From: Chthonomonas calidirosea
GTDB lineage: Bacteria > Armatimonadota > Fimbriimonadia > Fimbriimonadales > Fimbriimonadaceae
Direction: 5' to 3'
NCBI GenBank assembly: GCA_945882415.1
Contig: CAMCWC010000020.1
Coordinates: forward strand, 1 to 44,084
DNA length: 44,084 nt
The translations under genes were made by a program, and so were the position numbers. Numbering within the stretch: the stretch's first letter is position 1; each line of letters starts with the position of its first letter. Below are positions 18,339-26,899 of the stretch, in pieces. Below the pieces are notes generated by a model. That model saw only the letters and a program-made list of their open reading frames with translations. It did not search any database and had not been told where the DNA came from.

Positions 18339-19718
18339 CTAGGCTCCGGCGGCGAGGCGCGTCAGCCAGTCATCCAGCCCGGCCTTTGCGGCCTGAAGCT
18401 TCTGCTCGCGGCGCAAGCTTTTGTCCTTCAACTCGATCTCCGGGAACAAGCCCCAGTTAATGTTCATTGGCGCAAACTCTCGCGGCGTATCGTCGGCCAA
18501 ATGCGCCATCAGAGAACCGTAGGCGGTTGATCTGGGTGGCTGTTCGATGCTCTGACCGTTCAACAGGCGGGCAACGTGCAAGCCGGTGAGGATGCCCATT
18601 GCCGCGCTTTCGACGTACCCTTCCACGCCCGTGAGCTGACCGGTGATGAAAAGGTTCGGAACATCGGTCATTTGGAGGATCGGGTCAAGCACTTTCGGCG
18701 CCTCGACATAGGTGTTTCGATGGATGACGCCGTAACGCACAAACTCCGCCTTTTCCATTCCGGGGACCATTTGGAATACTCGCTTCTGCTCGCCCCACTT
18801 CAGCCGGTTTTGGCAAGCGACGAGGGAGTACAGCGTCTTTTCCTTGTTCTCGGGTCGAAGCTGGAGAGCAGCGTATGGGCGGCGACCCGAGCGAGGATCG
18901 GTGAGACCCATGGGTTTGAAATTGCCAAATGCGAGCGAGCGCGGTCCCTTCTCGGCGATTGCCTCGATGGGGGTGCAACCGCTGAAGTACTTGATCTTTT
19001 CAAGGAATGGACCTTCGAGCTCATCCTGAGTTGCGTCACGCTTTCCGCCTGCTTCAAAGGCGCGGATCGGCACTCGCTCGGCCGCGACGAGGGCCTCGAC
19101 GAAGGCGAAGTACTCGTCCTTGTCGAAAGGACAGTTGAGGTAGTCGTCACCCTCGCCTTTGTCGTATCGGCTTTGTGCAAAGACCACGTCACGATTTAAA
19201 GATGCCGCGTCCACCGTGGGACTGACTGCATCGTAGAAATACAGATTTGCTCGTCCGGTGATCTGGGCGAGCCAAGCGGCTAGGTCCGGACTCGTTAGGG
19301 GCCCGGTTGCCAGAATGACCTTCTGGCCAGCATTCAGAAACGCCGTACAAGCGTCAGGGGTGAACTCGGAGCGCTCAATGGTGATGAGCGGATGGGTTGA
19401 GAGGGCCTGGGTGATCGCTTGGCCAAACGCCTCACGGTCCACGCAGAGGGCTTCGCCGCCTGGGACTCGATGCTGCGCAGCGATATCCAGCACGACCGAG
19501 CCAAGCGCTCGCATTTCATTCTTCAGTTGTCCTGCCGGGGAAGTATCTGAGTTCGATTTCAGGGAGTTCGAACAAACGAGTTCGGCAAAAAAGTCCGTAG
19601 TGTGGGCGGGCGTTTGCACCACCGGGCGCATTTCGAACAAACGAACCGACACTCCTCGCGATGCGAGCGCCCAAGCCGCCTCGACTCCGGCGAACCCCGC
19701 GCCGACAACTACTACCAT
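18339..19718 (-). CDS. trmFO: tRNA m5U54 methyltransferase, folate/FAD-dependent
   Basis: TrmFO uses methylenetetrahydrofolate and FADH2 to make 5-methyluridine at position 54 of the tRNA T-loop. The 459-residue product begins with the FAD-binding VVVVGAGFAGVEAAWALA and contains the family signatures ELVCSNSLKSN, GGEALCVDREAF, LATGPLTSP, YLNCPFDKDEY and FITGQLTGVEGYVESAAMG; the cysteines needed for catalysis are in CSNSLK and among these motifs. The length matches the family. It is divergent from the larA homologue with 23 bp between starts. The downstream LCP gene follows after 48 bp and may be cotranscribed. Confidence 0.97.
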   Translation of the reverse strand: MVVVVGAGFAGVEAAWALASRGVSVRLFEMRPVVQTPAHTTDFFAELVCSNSLKSNSDTSPAGQLKNEMRALGSVVLDIAAQHRVPGGEALCVDREAFGQAITQALSTHPLITIERSEFTPDACTAFLNAGQKVILATGPLTSPDLAAWLAQITGRANLYFYDAVSPTVDAASLNRDVVFAQSRYDKGEGDDYLNCPFDKDEYFAFVEALVAAERVPIRAFEAGGKRDATQDELEGPFLEKIKYFSGCTPIEAIAEKGPRSLAFGNFKPMGLTDPRSGRRPYAALQLRPENKEKTLYSLVACQNRLKWGEQKRVFQMVPGMEKAEFVRYGVIHRNTYVEAPKVLDPILQMTDVPNLFITGQLTGVEGYVESAAMGILTGLHVARLLNGQSIEQPPRSTAYGSLMAHLADDTPREFAPMNINWGLFPEIELKDKSLRREQKLQAAKAGLDDWLTRLAAGA

Positions 19719-19741
19719 CTCTAATCATTGTGTCGCGTAAG

Positions 19742-21046
19742 ATGGCAACGATGAAGGTTCGGCTGGAGTACGGCAAAAATGGCTTGGAGGTGGAACTACC
19801 CGACAAGAACGTCGTCGGCGTTCTTCGACTGCAAGAAGCAGTGAGAGCCGCGGATGCGGCAGAAGCAGTACGGACGGCAATTCAGACCCCGATTGGAGCC
19901 CGCCCGCTGACGGAGCTTGCCCAGGGAAAGACCGATGCCTGCATCGTGGTGTGCGACGTCACTCGCCCTGTACCGAATCCGATCGTGCTGAGCGAGGTTC
20001 TCGATGCCCTTGAACTTGCTGGATTAGCTTCGAACAAGGTTAAGGTGCTGATCGCTACGGGTACACATCGCCCGAACGACGACCAGGAGCTTCGGAACAT
20101 GCTCGGGTACCGTGTGATGGCCGAGTGCGAAGTCATCAATCACTTTTGCACGGACACCGACGACATGGTGCACCTCGGCGTTTCACCCAATGGCGTCCCG
20201 ATTTGGCTCAACCGGCACTATGTTCACGCCGATTTGAAGATCACCGCCGGGATGATCGAGCCGCACTTTATGGCGGGGTTCGCGGGTGGACGAAAGATGG
20301 TCATGCCTGGCGTGGCGGCACTGGAGACCATTCAGGCATGGCACTCGCCGCAGTTTTTAGAGGATCCACTGGCAACAAACGGAGTGATTGAGGACAACCC
20401 GGTGCACGTTGAAGCCACTTGGATCGCGAACCAATGTCGCCCGGACTTCATTGTCGATGTTGCCCTCGACAATGAAAAGAAGATCGCGAAAGTGTTCGCC
20501 GGAGATATGGAGCAAGCCTGGGAGACGGGCGTTCGGTACGTTCAAGGGCTCACTCAGGCGGAGATTGAGGGACCGATTGATATCTGCGTCACCACCTGCG
20601 GCGGGCACCCGCTAGATTTGACCTACTACCAAACGGTGAAAGGAATGGTCGGCCCGTTGCCGATCGTACGACCGGGAGGAGCGATCATCGTCGCGTCAGA
20701 GTGCTCCGAAGGCATCGGAAACCACCACTTTCGAGATGCCCTGTTCCGAGTGGGCGATATCCGGACTTGGCTTGAACGCGCGATCAGCGGGGAATGGGAA
20801 CGCGTCGCGGATCAATGGCAAATTGAGGAGCTCGCGAAAGCGGTCCGACATCACCGGGTGTACGTGGTCGCTTCGGGGATTTCGCAAGAGGAACTCGCCC
20901 AACTTCACGTTCGGCCAGCTCCGACGGTGGAAGCGGCGGTGGAGGAATGTATGCGAGACTTTGGGCCAGAGAGCCGAATCTGCGTGATTCCGAAAGGACC
21001 GTACGTCTTACCGGTCCTGAAGTCCGTCTCTTCCTCTGATTCATAA
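19742..21046 (+). CDS. LarA-family nickel-pincer racemase/epimerase
   Basis: The 434-residue product belongs to the lactate racemase LarA family (DUF2088). All key residues of Lactiplantibacillus plantarum LarA are matched with an offset of one: DVTRP (Asp72/Arg75), His109 in TGTHRP, His175 in EPHFMAGFAGG, Lys185 in GGRK and His201 in AWHSP. Lys184 and His200 of LarA attach and coordinate the nickel-pincer cofactor. The substrate may be lactate or another 2-hydroxyacid, since the family is functionally diverse. Cofactor synthesis genes larB, larC and larE are not in the window. The ATG at 19742 is used; ATG 19751 is an alternative. First gene of an overlapping operon (its TAA shares a base with the next ATG). 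Confidence 0.93.
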   Translation: MATMKVRLEYGKNGLEVELPDKNVVGVLRLQEAVRAADAAEAVRTAIQTPIGARPLTELAQGKTDACIVVCDVTRPVPNPIVLSEVLDALELAGLASNKVKVLIATGTHRPNDDQELRNMLGYRVMAECEVINHFCTDTDDMVHLGVSPNGVPIWLNRHYVHADLKITAGMIEPHFMAGFAGGRKMVMPGVAALETIQAWHSPQFLEDPLATNGVIEDNPVHVEATWIANQCRPDFIVDVALDNEKKIAKVFAGDMEQAWETGVRYVQGLTQAEIEGPIDICVTTCGGHPLDLTYYQTVKGMVGPLPIVRPGGAIIVASECSEGIGNHHFRDALFRVGDIRTWLERAISGEWERVADQWQIEELAKAVRHHRVYVVASGISQEELAQLHVRPAPTVEAAVEECMRDFGPESRICVIPKGPYVLPVLKSVSSSDS

Positions 21047-21531
21047 TGACCGCAATGCTGGAGCGCCCGAGTTGGGACGCCTATTTCATGCAGATCGCCC
21101 ACCTCGTGGCTACGCGGGCCACGTGTCCACGGCGGTCGGTAGGCGCACTGATTGTCAAAGATCGACACATTTTGGCGACTGGCTATAACGGCGCCCCATC
21201 GGGCTTGACTCACTGCCCGGAAAATGGCGGAATCAACGACTGGCCGAAAGGTTGCCTACGCGCGGGGCACTGTATTCGCTCGCTGCATGCCGAACAAAAC
21301 GCCCTGCTACAAGCGGCAAAGTTTGGAATTTCATGCGACGGTGCGACAATGTACGTGACCTGCCAGCCCTGCAACGCTTGCGCGAAGATGGTCATCAACG
21401 GCGGCATCAATCGAGTGATTTATGAAGGCGACTATCCAGACGACTTTAGCAAGGAGCTTTTCCGAGAGTCGAAAATGGAAGTCTTGCGTTTTCGGGATGG
21501 AGAGCTGGAGCCGGTGGATTTGAATGTTTGA
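21046..21531 (+). CDS. dCMP deaminase (ComEB-like)
   Basis: The 161-residue cytidine/deoxycytidylate deaminase-fold protein converts dCMP to dUMP, feeding dTMP synthesis. It has the zinc and catalytic motifs LHAEQNA (His and Glu) and TCQPCNACAK (two Cys ligands), plus PRRSVGALIVKD and GYNGAPSGLTHC, both typical of dCMP deaminases; an extra Cys/His-rich insert (CPENGG to GHCIRS) may bind a second, structural zinc as in phage T4 dCMP deaminase. It starts within the larA stop (TAATG) and its end overlaps the next gene by 8 bp. No signal peptide; cytoplasmic. Confidence 0.95.
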   Translation: MTAMLERPSWDAYFMQIAHLVATRATCPRRSVGALIVKDRHILATGYNGAPSGLTHCPENGGINDWPKGCLRAGHCIRSLHAEQNALLQAAKFGISCDGATMYVTCQPCNACAKMVINGGINRVIYEGDYPDDFSKELFRESKMEVLRFRDGELEPVDLNV

Positions 21532-22561
21532 GTTCGCCGATCTGATGGCGCAGGCTAAGAGCGGCATTCTGCAAGGCTTTCGTGCGCCGTTGCTCACCGG
21601 CTTTGTCGCGCTGTTGGTGAGCTGGTTTGCGACCCCTTGGATGCGAATGCTGGCTTTCAAATATGGCGCGGTCGACGATCCGAAACAGGATGACCGGCGC
21701 ATTCACAAAGAGCCACTCGCTCGATGGGGCGGAATTGCGATTTACCTCGGCATCCTCGCCTCTTTGCTTGTCGTACTTCCGTTCGCGTTCCCGACCACCG
21801 AGCCTTTTCCGCGCTACCTGATCGGGATTTTGGTTGTGGGAGGCGGTCTCGTCGCGTTTGGGGCGATGGATGACCTCAAGCAATTTTCGGCTCGCAAGCA
21901 GCTCATCGCGCTTCTCGGCGCAGGCTTAGTGGTTCAGTTGTTCACTGGCAGCATCGGCCGAGTGCAGATCGGCTCGCTGGTGATTCCGCTATCCTCGCCT
22001 CCAAGCTATCTGATTCTCGGCTGGGCGGCGTTCCCGATCACGGCCATTTACATTTTTATCGTCACCAAGACGATGGACACCATCGATGGCGTGGACGGGC
22101 TGGCATCGGGAATCGCCACGATCACCGCCGCGACGTTGACGGTTGTCGCCGCTTATGGCGAACAGCCGCGGGTCGCGATCATCGCCGCCAGTATCGCCGG
22201 CGCATCGCTCGGGTTCCTCCGGCACAACTACAACCCAGCGAAGATCATCATGGGTACCGGCGGGGCCTACATTCTTGGGTTTACGTTGGCCTGTCTCAGC
22301 ATCGTCGGCGCACTGAAAACGGCGGCGGCGGTTTCGATCCTCATCCCGGTTCTTGCGTTCGGTGTGCCTATTTTTGATGCGTTCTTCGTCATCTTCCGAC
22401 GCTGGAAAAGCGGCGTTCCAATCACTACCGCAGACAAGCGGCACGTCCACCACACCTTGCTTGGGCACGGACTTTCTCAGCGGCAAACAGTTTGGGTTCT
22501 GTACACCGTGACTGCGCTCCTGTGCGCCGCGCTGCTGATTATTGTGAAGTTTTATGCCTAA
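21524..22561 (+). CDS. Undecaprenyl-phosphate N-acetylhexosamine-1-phosphate transferase
   Basis: An integral membrane glycosyl-1-phosphate transferase of the MraY/WecA/TagO group that loads a UDP-GlcNAc-derived sugar phosphate onto undecaprenyl phosphate to start glycopolymer synthesis. The 345 residues span about ten hydrophobic helices. Diagnostic loops are VDDPKQDDRRIHKEPLARWGG (in part; RRIH, then P-x2-RWGG), MDDLKQFSARKQL, TMDTIDGVDGLASG with metal-binding aspartates, and the cytoplasmic HVHHTLLGHGLSQRQ, typical of WecA/TagO rather than MraY. It overlaps both neighbours by 8 bp, and the next gene makes UDP-ManNAc, as in teichoic-acid or enterobacterial-antigen pathways. Confidence 0.94.
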   Translation: MFEFADLMAQAKSGILQGFRAPLLTGFVALLVSWFATPWMRMLAFKYGAVDDPKQDDRRIHKEPLARWGGIAIYLGILASLLVVLPFAFPTTEPFPRYLIGILVVGGGLVAFGAMDDLKQFSARKQLIALLGAGLVVQLFTGSIGRVQIGSLVIPLSSPPSYLILGWAAFPITAIYIFIVTKTMDTIDGVDGLASGIATITAATLTVVAAYGEQPRVAIIAASIAGASLGFLRHNYNPAKIIMGTGGAYILGFTLACLSIVGALKTAAAVSILIPVLAFGVPIFDAFFVIFRRWKSGVPITTADKRHVHHTLLGHGLSQRQTVWVLYTVTALLCAALLIIVKFYA

Positions 22562-23684
22562 GCCAAAGGTCGTTCTCGTCGTCGGTACGCGCCCGGAGGC
22601 GATCAAGGTCGCGCCGGTCGTTTTGGCGCTTCGAAAGAGCGACGCGATTGAAACGATCCTGGTCTCCACGGGCCAGCATCGGGAGATCTTGCACAGTGCC
22701 CTAGCCGCGTTCGGAGTGTCGCCAGATTACGACCTGGACATCATGCAGCACGGCCAGACGCTGTCTCAAGTGACTTGCCGCGCGCTTGCTGGTCTAGATT
22801 CTCTGATGGCGGAGTTGGAGCCGGCAATGATGGTGGCGCAAGGGGACACAACAACTACGTTTGTTGCCGCTCTGAACGCGTTCTACCGCCGAATTCCATT
22901 TGCACACGTCGAGGCTGGGCTCCGCACGGAAACGGTCCAGAATCCGTTTCCGGAAGAGTTCAACCGCCGCGCTGCCGGACTGATTGCCGACCTTCACTTT
23001 CCGCCGACGGATTGGTCGGCCGACAATCTTCGGCGAGAGGGGAAGGACCCGTCGACCATTTTTGTTTGTGGAAACACCGGCATCGATGCCGTCCAGCAAA
23101 CCGCCGCACAGACCCAGGCGGACTGGTTCCCAGAGCATAAAGGCCGAGTCGTTTTGTTGACCACGCATAGAAGGGAGAACTGGGGTGAGCCGCAGGCTCA
23201 GATCGCCCGAGCGGCGTTGCGGTTGGTCAACGAGTTTGAGGATGTCCTGCTCGTCGTTGCAATGCATCCGAACCCGGTTGTTCGCGAGACCTTGCTGCCG
23301 ATACTCGGCGACCACCCGAGGATTCGCTGCATCGAGCCGCCGGACTACGCGCCGTTTGTGAAGCTGATGCAGCGCAGCTTCCTGATCCTATCGGACAGCG
23401 GCGGAGTTCAGGAAGAAGCCCCGGCGTTTGGCATCCCGGTCCTGGTCCTCCGAGACACGACAGAGCGACCAGAGGGCGTCACCGCCGGAACGGCGAAGCT
23501 CGTCGGAACCGAAGAATCGGTGATTTATGCTGCCGGCAAACTTCTCCTAAAGGATGAATCGGCTTACAAATCGATGGCAAACGCGGTAAGCCCTTACGGG
23601 GACGGTCGCGCCAGCGAGCGAATTCGGTACATCATCTTGCGGCGACTCGGAATTGAGTCGCCGCCGGAGACGATGTGGATTTAA
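22554..23684 (+). CDS. wecB: UDP-N-acetylglucosamine 2-epimerase (non-hydrolysing)
   Basis: WecB interconverts UDP-GlcNAc and UDP-ManNAc. The 376-residue product shows the family motifs VVGTRPEAIKVAPV, QGDTTTTFVAAL, HVEAGLRTE, NPFPEEFNRR, TTHRRENWG and SDSGGVQEEAPAFGIPVLVLRDTTERPEG (in part), covering the UDP-binding and catalytic Asp/Glu/His residues. Cytoplasmic, GT-B fold. It starts 8 bp before the end of the WecA-type gene, and the GTG of uppP lies inside its last codons. Together these genes suggest synthesis of a ManNAc- or GlcNAc-containing envelope glycan. Confidence 0.96.
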   Translation: MPKPKVVLVVGTRPEAIKVAPVVLALRKSDAIETILVSTGQHREILHSALAAFGVSPDYDLDIMQHGQTLSQVTCRALAGLDSLMAELEPAMMVAQGDTTTTFVAALNAFYRRIPFAHVEAGLRTETVQNPFPEEFNRRAAGLIADLHFPPTDWSADNLRREGKDPSTIFVCGNTGIDAVQQTAAQTQADWFPEHKGRVVLLTTHRRENWGEPQAQIARAALRLVNEFEDVLLVVAMHPNPVVRETLLPILGDHPRIRCIEPPDYAPFVKLMQRSFLILSDSGGVQEEAPAFGIPVLVLRDTTERPEGVTAGTAKLVGTEESVIYAAGKLLLKDESAYKSMANAVSPYGDGRASERIRYIILRRLGIESPPETMWI

Positions 23685-24550
23685 TCGAAGCGATTTTGTA
23701 CGGGATTGTTCAAGGACTGACGGAATGGCTTCCAATTTCCAGCACGGCGCACTTGCGCATTTTGCCCGCGCTGTTGGGCAAGCCTGATCCGGGGGCCGGA
23801 TTTACCGCGGTCATTCAGCTCGGCACGGTTTTGGCGGTCCTGATCTTTTTTAGAAGCGACATTGCCCAAGCACTCTCTGCATTCTTTAAGAGCCTGCGCG
23901 GCGAAGGTCGGGACACTCCAGAGGCGAAGCTGGCGTGGGGGGCATTTTATGGCACCTTGCCCATTTTGATCATCGGCTTTGCGCTCAAGGACCTGATCAA
24001 GAGCAACCAGGTGCGCTCGCTCTACGTTATCGCCGGGACTCTGATTTTCATGGGCGTGGTCATGCTGATCGCAGAGAAAGTTGGCAAGCAGAACCGTGGA
24101 AAGGAGGATCTCGAGGTCAAAGATGGGATCATCGTGGGTTGCTGGCAGGCGCTCGCGCTGCTGCCCGGAATGTCGCGCAGCGGCAGTACGATCTCCGGCG
24201 CGTTGTTCCAGGGTCTGGACCGAACCACTGCCGCGCGCTTCTCGTTCTTGCTGAGCATTCCGAGCATCACGGCGGCGGGAGTTTATGAGCTCTATTCGGA
24301 GCGAAAGGAAATCTTTGGCCCGCTCTTGATGCCGGCGTTGGTGGCCACGGTGGTTTCGTTCGTGGTCGGATACGCCAGTATCGCTCTGTTGCTAAAGGTG
24401 ATCCAGAAGCAGGGAATCGGAATTTTCGTTGGCTATCGAATCGTGCTTGGAATCGTTTTGCTCGTGCTCCTGAGTCAGGGCAAGCTGGTCGCGACGGAGC
24501 CAGAAACGGCACCGGGCGAAAAAGTGGTGGCGTCTCGTGTTTCGCCGTAA
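23675..24550 (+). CDS. uppP: Undecaprenyl-diphosphatase (BacA/UppP)
   Basis: UppP dephosphorylates undecaprenyl pyrophosphate to regenerate the lipid carrier. The 291-residue polytopic protein has both signature motifs: GLTEWLPISSTAHL near the N-terminus (glutamates and SSTAHL) and LLPGMSRSGSTISG in the middle (PGxSRSGxT). Seven to eight hydrophobic helices are apparent. The start is GTG, inside the wecB reading frame's last codons, giving a 10-bp overlap. The C-terminal tail after the last helix is short and polar. Its position directly after wecA and wecB gives a self-contained lipid carrier module. Confidence 0.96.
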   Translation: MDLIEAILYGIVQGLTEWLPISSTAHLRILPALLGKPDPGAGFTAVIQLGTVLAVLIFFRSDIAQALSAFFKSLRGEGRDTPEAKLAWGAFYGTLPILIIGFALKDLIKSNQVRSLYVIAGTLIFMGVVMLIAEKVGKQNRGKEDLEVKDGIIVGCWQALALLPGMSRSGSTISGALFQGLDRTTAARFSFLLSIPSITAAGVYELYSERKEIFGPLLMPALVATVVSFVVGYASIALLLKVIQKQGIGIFVGYRIVLGIVLLVLLSQGKLVATEPETAPGEKVVASRVSP

Positions 24551-25136
24551 AGTCGTACCGGTTGGTCCGCCGACTTGGCTAATCGTCGGTCTCGGGAACC
24601 CCGGACCCGAGTATCGCGGCACGCGGCACAACGTTGGCTTCGAGGTGATCGACCACCTCGCAGACCAACACCGAATCAAGCTGGACCAAAGCAAGCATAA
24701 GGCGCGATTCGGAATTGGCGTTGTCGAGGACACGACGGTCGTTTTGGTTAAACCGCTGACCTTCATGAACCTCAGCGGGCAAGCCGTTGCACCTTTGGCG
24801 AAGCAATTCGACATCAAACCCGACAAGATTCTTGTCATCGCCGACGACCTAGATCTGCCGGTCGGAAAGAACCGGTTGCGTCCGAAGGGAAGCGCCGGCG
24901 GGCACAACGGGCACAAGAGCTTGATTCAGCACCTGGGAACGGAGGATTATCCGCGCCTCAAGATCGGGATCGGTAATGTCGGTAAGACGCAAACCATCGA
25001 TCACGTGCTCGGAACGTTTCCGCCAGATGAGCGAGACATCATTAACAGCGCAATTGACCATGCCGTAATGAGCATCAAGATCGTGCTGGATCGTGGGCTA
25101 GAAGCCGGGATCAGCTGGGCTAACGAATCGAAATAG
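24537..25136 (+). CDS. pth: Peptidyl-tRNA hydrolase
   Basis: Pth releases tRNA from prematurely dropped peptidyl-tRNA. The 199-residue product has the bacterial Pth signatures LIVGLGNPGPEYRGTRHNVGF (in part; catalytic His in TRHNVGF), KPLTFMNLSGQAV, IADDLDLPVG with the catalytic Asp, and GSAGGHNGHKSL. An N-terminal extension of about 12 residues (FRRKVVPVGPP) precedes the usual first strand. It begins with GTG and overlaps uppP by 14 bp; the true start could be slightly later. Its last 17 bp overlap the convergent small gene. Last gene of the larA-to-pth operon. Confidence 0.97.
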   Translation: MFRRKVVPVGPPTWLIVGLGNPGPEYRGTRHNVGFEVIDHLADQHRIKLDQSKHKARFGIGVVEDTTVVLVKPLTFMNLSGQAVAPLAKQFDIKPDKILVIADDLDLPVGKNRLRPKGSAGGHNGHKSLIQHLGTEDYPRLKIGIGNVGKTQTIDHVLGTFPPDERDIINSAIDHAVMSIKIVLDRGLEAGISWANESK

Positions 25137-25491
25137 GCGTCGGTCGCTCGACGTACGAGTGCTGAATGGAAAGCACGTGGATCGGGCCGCAGCCCTCACC
25201 CCACACCGATTGGTCGCGGTTCATGAAAGCGTGATAGACCAGAGCACCTTCCTTGGTGCGGCCCCATCGGGGCTCCCCAAAACCAGTGCGAAGCAGAACG
25301 TACATGCCGGGCGGGACACCGATGTCGTCGTGGAACACGTGACCGTTCGCTAGGCCCGCGATCGAATCGATGGATAGGTCAGAAACGATGGCATGGCCCC
25401 GGATGTTGATCCGCATCGACCCCTGATTCTGAAGAAGAATGAATTCAGAATTGGGTGTTTGATTTCGCTGAACCCCGATGATTCGTATCAC
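25120..25491 (-). CDS. Small lamin-tail-like domain protein, hypothetical
   Basis: The 123-residue product has no signal peptide or membrane segment. NSEFILLQNQGSMRINIRGH resembles the core of the lamin-tail (LTD) beta-sandwich, where EFIxLxNxG precedes an Ile-x-Gly turn; GVPPGMYVLLRTGFG and WGEGCGPIHVLS would be later strands. Such domains in bacteria are often attached to secreted nucleases, but here the domain stands alone and appears cytoplasmic. The GTG start is well supported by GGGAGG seven bases upstream. Its 3' end overlaps pth on the other strand. The gene is convincing; the fold is inference. Confidence 0.65.
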   Translation of the reverse strand: MIRIIGVQRNQTPNSEFILLQNQGSMRINIRGHAIVSDLSIDSIAGLANGHVFHDDIGVPPGMYVLLRTGFGEPRWGRTKEGALVYHAFMNRDQSVWGEGCGPIHVLSIQHSYVERPTPISIR

Positions 25492-25555
25492 TGATCGCCT
25501 CCCTACGACACGCTTTCAGTGTATGACGGCTGACCCGGCTTGTAAGCACCTAACG

Positions 25556-26008
25556 CTAAGAGTTTTGAGATTTTTTAGCGATGATTTCCGCAAGGGATCG
25601 ATTTAGGGTTCGAAGCGTTCGCAAAGCGTTCTCCCAGTCTTCGGCGGGAATGCGGTCTAGGGCTTCCCGTTCCGCAGCCTTGATGCTCTGGAATGTCGTT
25701 CGGATGACGGCTCGGCCTTTGGCGGTGAGGCTGATGCGCTTGAGGCGGGCGTCGGAGGGGTCTGGGCTGCGCTCGATCAGGCCCGCTTGGATAGTCTTTT
25801 GAATGGCTTCGCTCATGGTGGCAGGGGCGACGCCGAGCCGACGGGCAAGCTCTGCCTGGGAGGCGTCGCCTGCGCCCGCCACGGCAGAGATGAGGTCAAA
25901 CGTCGCCCGAGAGATGCCGAGCTCTCTGAGAATCGGATTCGCGACCTCCGCCAAAAGTTCGGTCAATAGGCCCGCTTGTCCCGAAAGCGTATCGCCGACA
26001 CCATCCAT
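25556..26008 (-). CDS. MarR-family transcriptional regulator
   Basis: The 150-residue product has a winged helix-turn-helix of the MarR type: ISRATFDLISAVAGAG, SQAELARRLGVAPATMSEAI (recognition helix), then the wing GLIERSPDPSDARLKRISLT with the conserved Asp-x-Arg, and a dimerisation helix at the end. The ATG at 26008 is preferred: CATAAT lies 6 nt upstream, and longer forms would run into the start of the divergent gene. It probably represses itself and the divergent membrane protein gene, whose start is only about 20 bp away. The ligand is unknown. Confidence 0.92.
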   Translation of the reverse strand: MDGVGDTLSGQAGLLTELLAEVANPILRELGISRATFDLISAVAGAGDASQAELARRLGVAPATMSEAIQKTIQAGLIERSPDPSDARLKRISLTAKGRAVIRTTFQSIKAAEREALDRIPAEDWENALRTLRTLNRSLAEIIAKKSQNS

Positions 26009-26013
26009 GCGTT

Positions 26014-26020
26014 TATTATG
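26014..26020. promoter_or_regulatory. Shared -10-like element between divergent starts
   Basis: The sequence TATTATG reads TATTAT on the plus strand (10 nt before ATG 26030) and CATAAT on the minus strand (6 nt before the MarR ATG at 26008). With 21 bp between the two start codons both transcripts would be leaderless or nearly so, and the two promoters overlap face to face. Confidence 0.45.
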
Positions 26021-26029
26021 CGGTTCGGG

Positions 26030-26899
26030 ATGAATAGTAATAAGCAATGGTTTCCGCTTGCGATTGTCGGCTTGGTCGTTGCGGGGGTGGGCTACGCATT
26101 CCTGGTCCGGCCAAACGTGGGTAAGTCGGTTTCATCCGAAATTGGCGGCAAGAGCGCACCGATAAACCTGGCGGCCGGGACACAGATTCCCCTGACCCTG
26201 ATGCAAGAGCTGGAATCGGGCGGAACGCCGACGGGCACCAAAGTCTCGTTCATGGTGAATCAGGACGTTCAATCTGATGGCACGGTCGCGATCCCGAAGG
26301 GGTCCGTAGTTATTGGTGAAGTCAGTTGGAGTCGCCGGGAAGGCTCGCTGGATGGCCTAATGCAGCGGCCGGCGCGGCTAAATCTGAAGTTCAAAGAAGC
26401 GATCCTGGCCGACGGGAAAACCGTACCCATTGGTGGCAGCCCAGATTCGGACGAGTTTGAGTTCAACCGAGATAACACGACACCAGATCAGCAACCGGAG
26501 GCAGCCGCCGAGAATCCTGCCGTAGAAGAGGCGCTGACAAAGCTCCGAACCAAGCTGCTGGAATCCGATCCAGATTTGCGAGAAGAAGATCTGAGCCCGC
26601 TGCTGGAAGGGCTCGCGGGCAACCTGAAGCTCCAATCGACCGAGCGCATCTTGAAGCAGAAGGAACTTGGCGAAGTGAACCAATTGCTGAAGCAGCTGAA
26701 GGGAACCGGTGGCGTCGCAAGTTTGGCGACCGGGCAAGCGGAGTTGGCCATCGCGGCGGTTCAGGAACTTGCTCAGGTGGCAAACGGGGTCGGTAGGCGC
26801 ATGGATCGGATGCTTCGCGGGCGGAACATAAAGGCTTACATGGGCACCGAAATCGAACTCGTGGTGCGCGATTCCGCGAGCCTGAGCAAGAAGAAGTGA
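26030..26899 (+). CDS. Single-span membrane protein with TrbI/VirB10-like segment
   Basis: The 289-residue product has a short cytoplasmic tail, one membrane helix (about residues 7-25) and an exported region. The part from AGTQIPLTLMQELESGGTPTG through DGTVAIPKGSVVIGEVSWSRR resembles the strand pattern of VirB10/TrbI-type beta-barrels, where a protein states its threshold as G-T-x-I-x-L then V-x-I-P-x-G-S-x-x-x-G; this is a weak pattern match. The second half is charged and helical (EEALTKLRTKLLESDPDLREED), possibly coiled-coil. No secretion-system genes are nearby. ATG 26018 in the same frame is an alternative start. It is divergent from marR and overlaps the next gene by 4 bp. Confidence 0.65.
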   Translation: MNSNKQWFPLAIVGLVVAGVGYAFLVRPNVGKSVSSEIGGKSAPINLAAGTQIPLTLMQELESGGTPTGTKVSFMVNQDVQSDGTVAIPKGSVVIGEVSWSRREGSLDGLMQRPARLNLKFKEAILADGKTVPIGGSPDSDEFEFNRDNTTPDQQPEAAAENPAVEEALTKLRTKLLESDPDLREEDLSPLLEGLAGNLKLQSTERILKQKELGEVNQLLKQLKGTGGVASLATGQAELAIAAVQELAQVANGVGRRMDRMLRGRNIKAYMGTEIELVVRDSASLSKKK

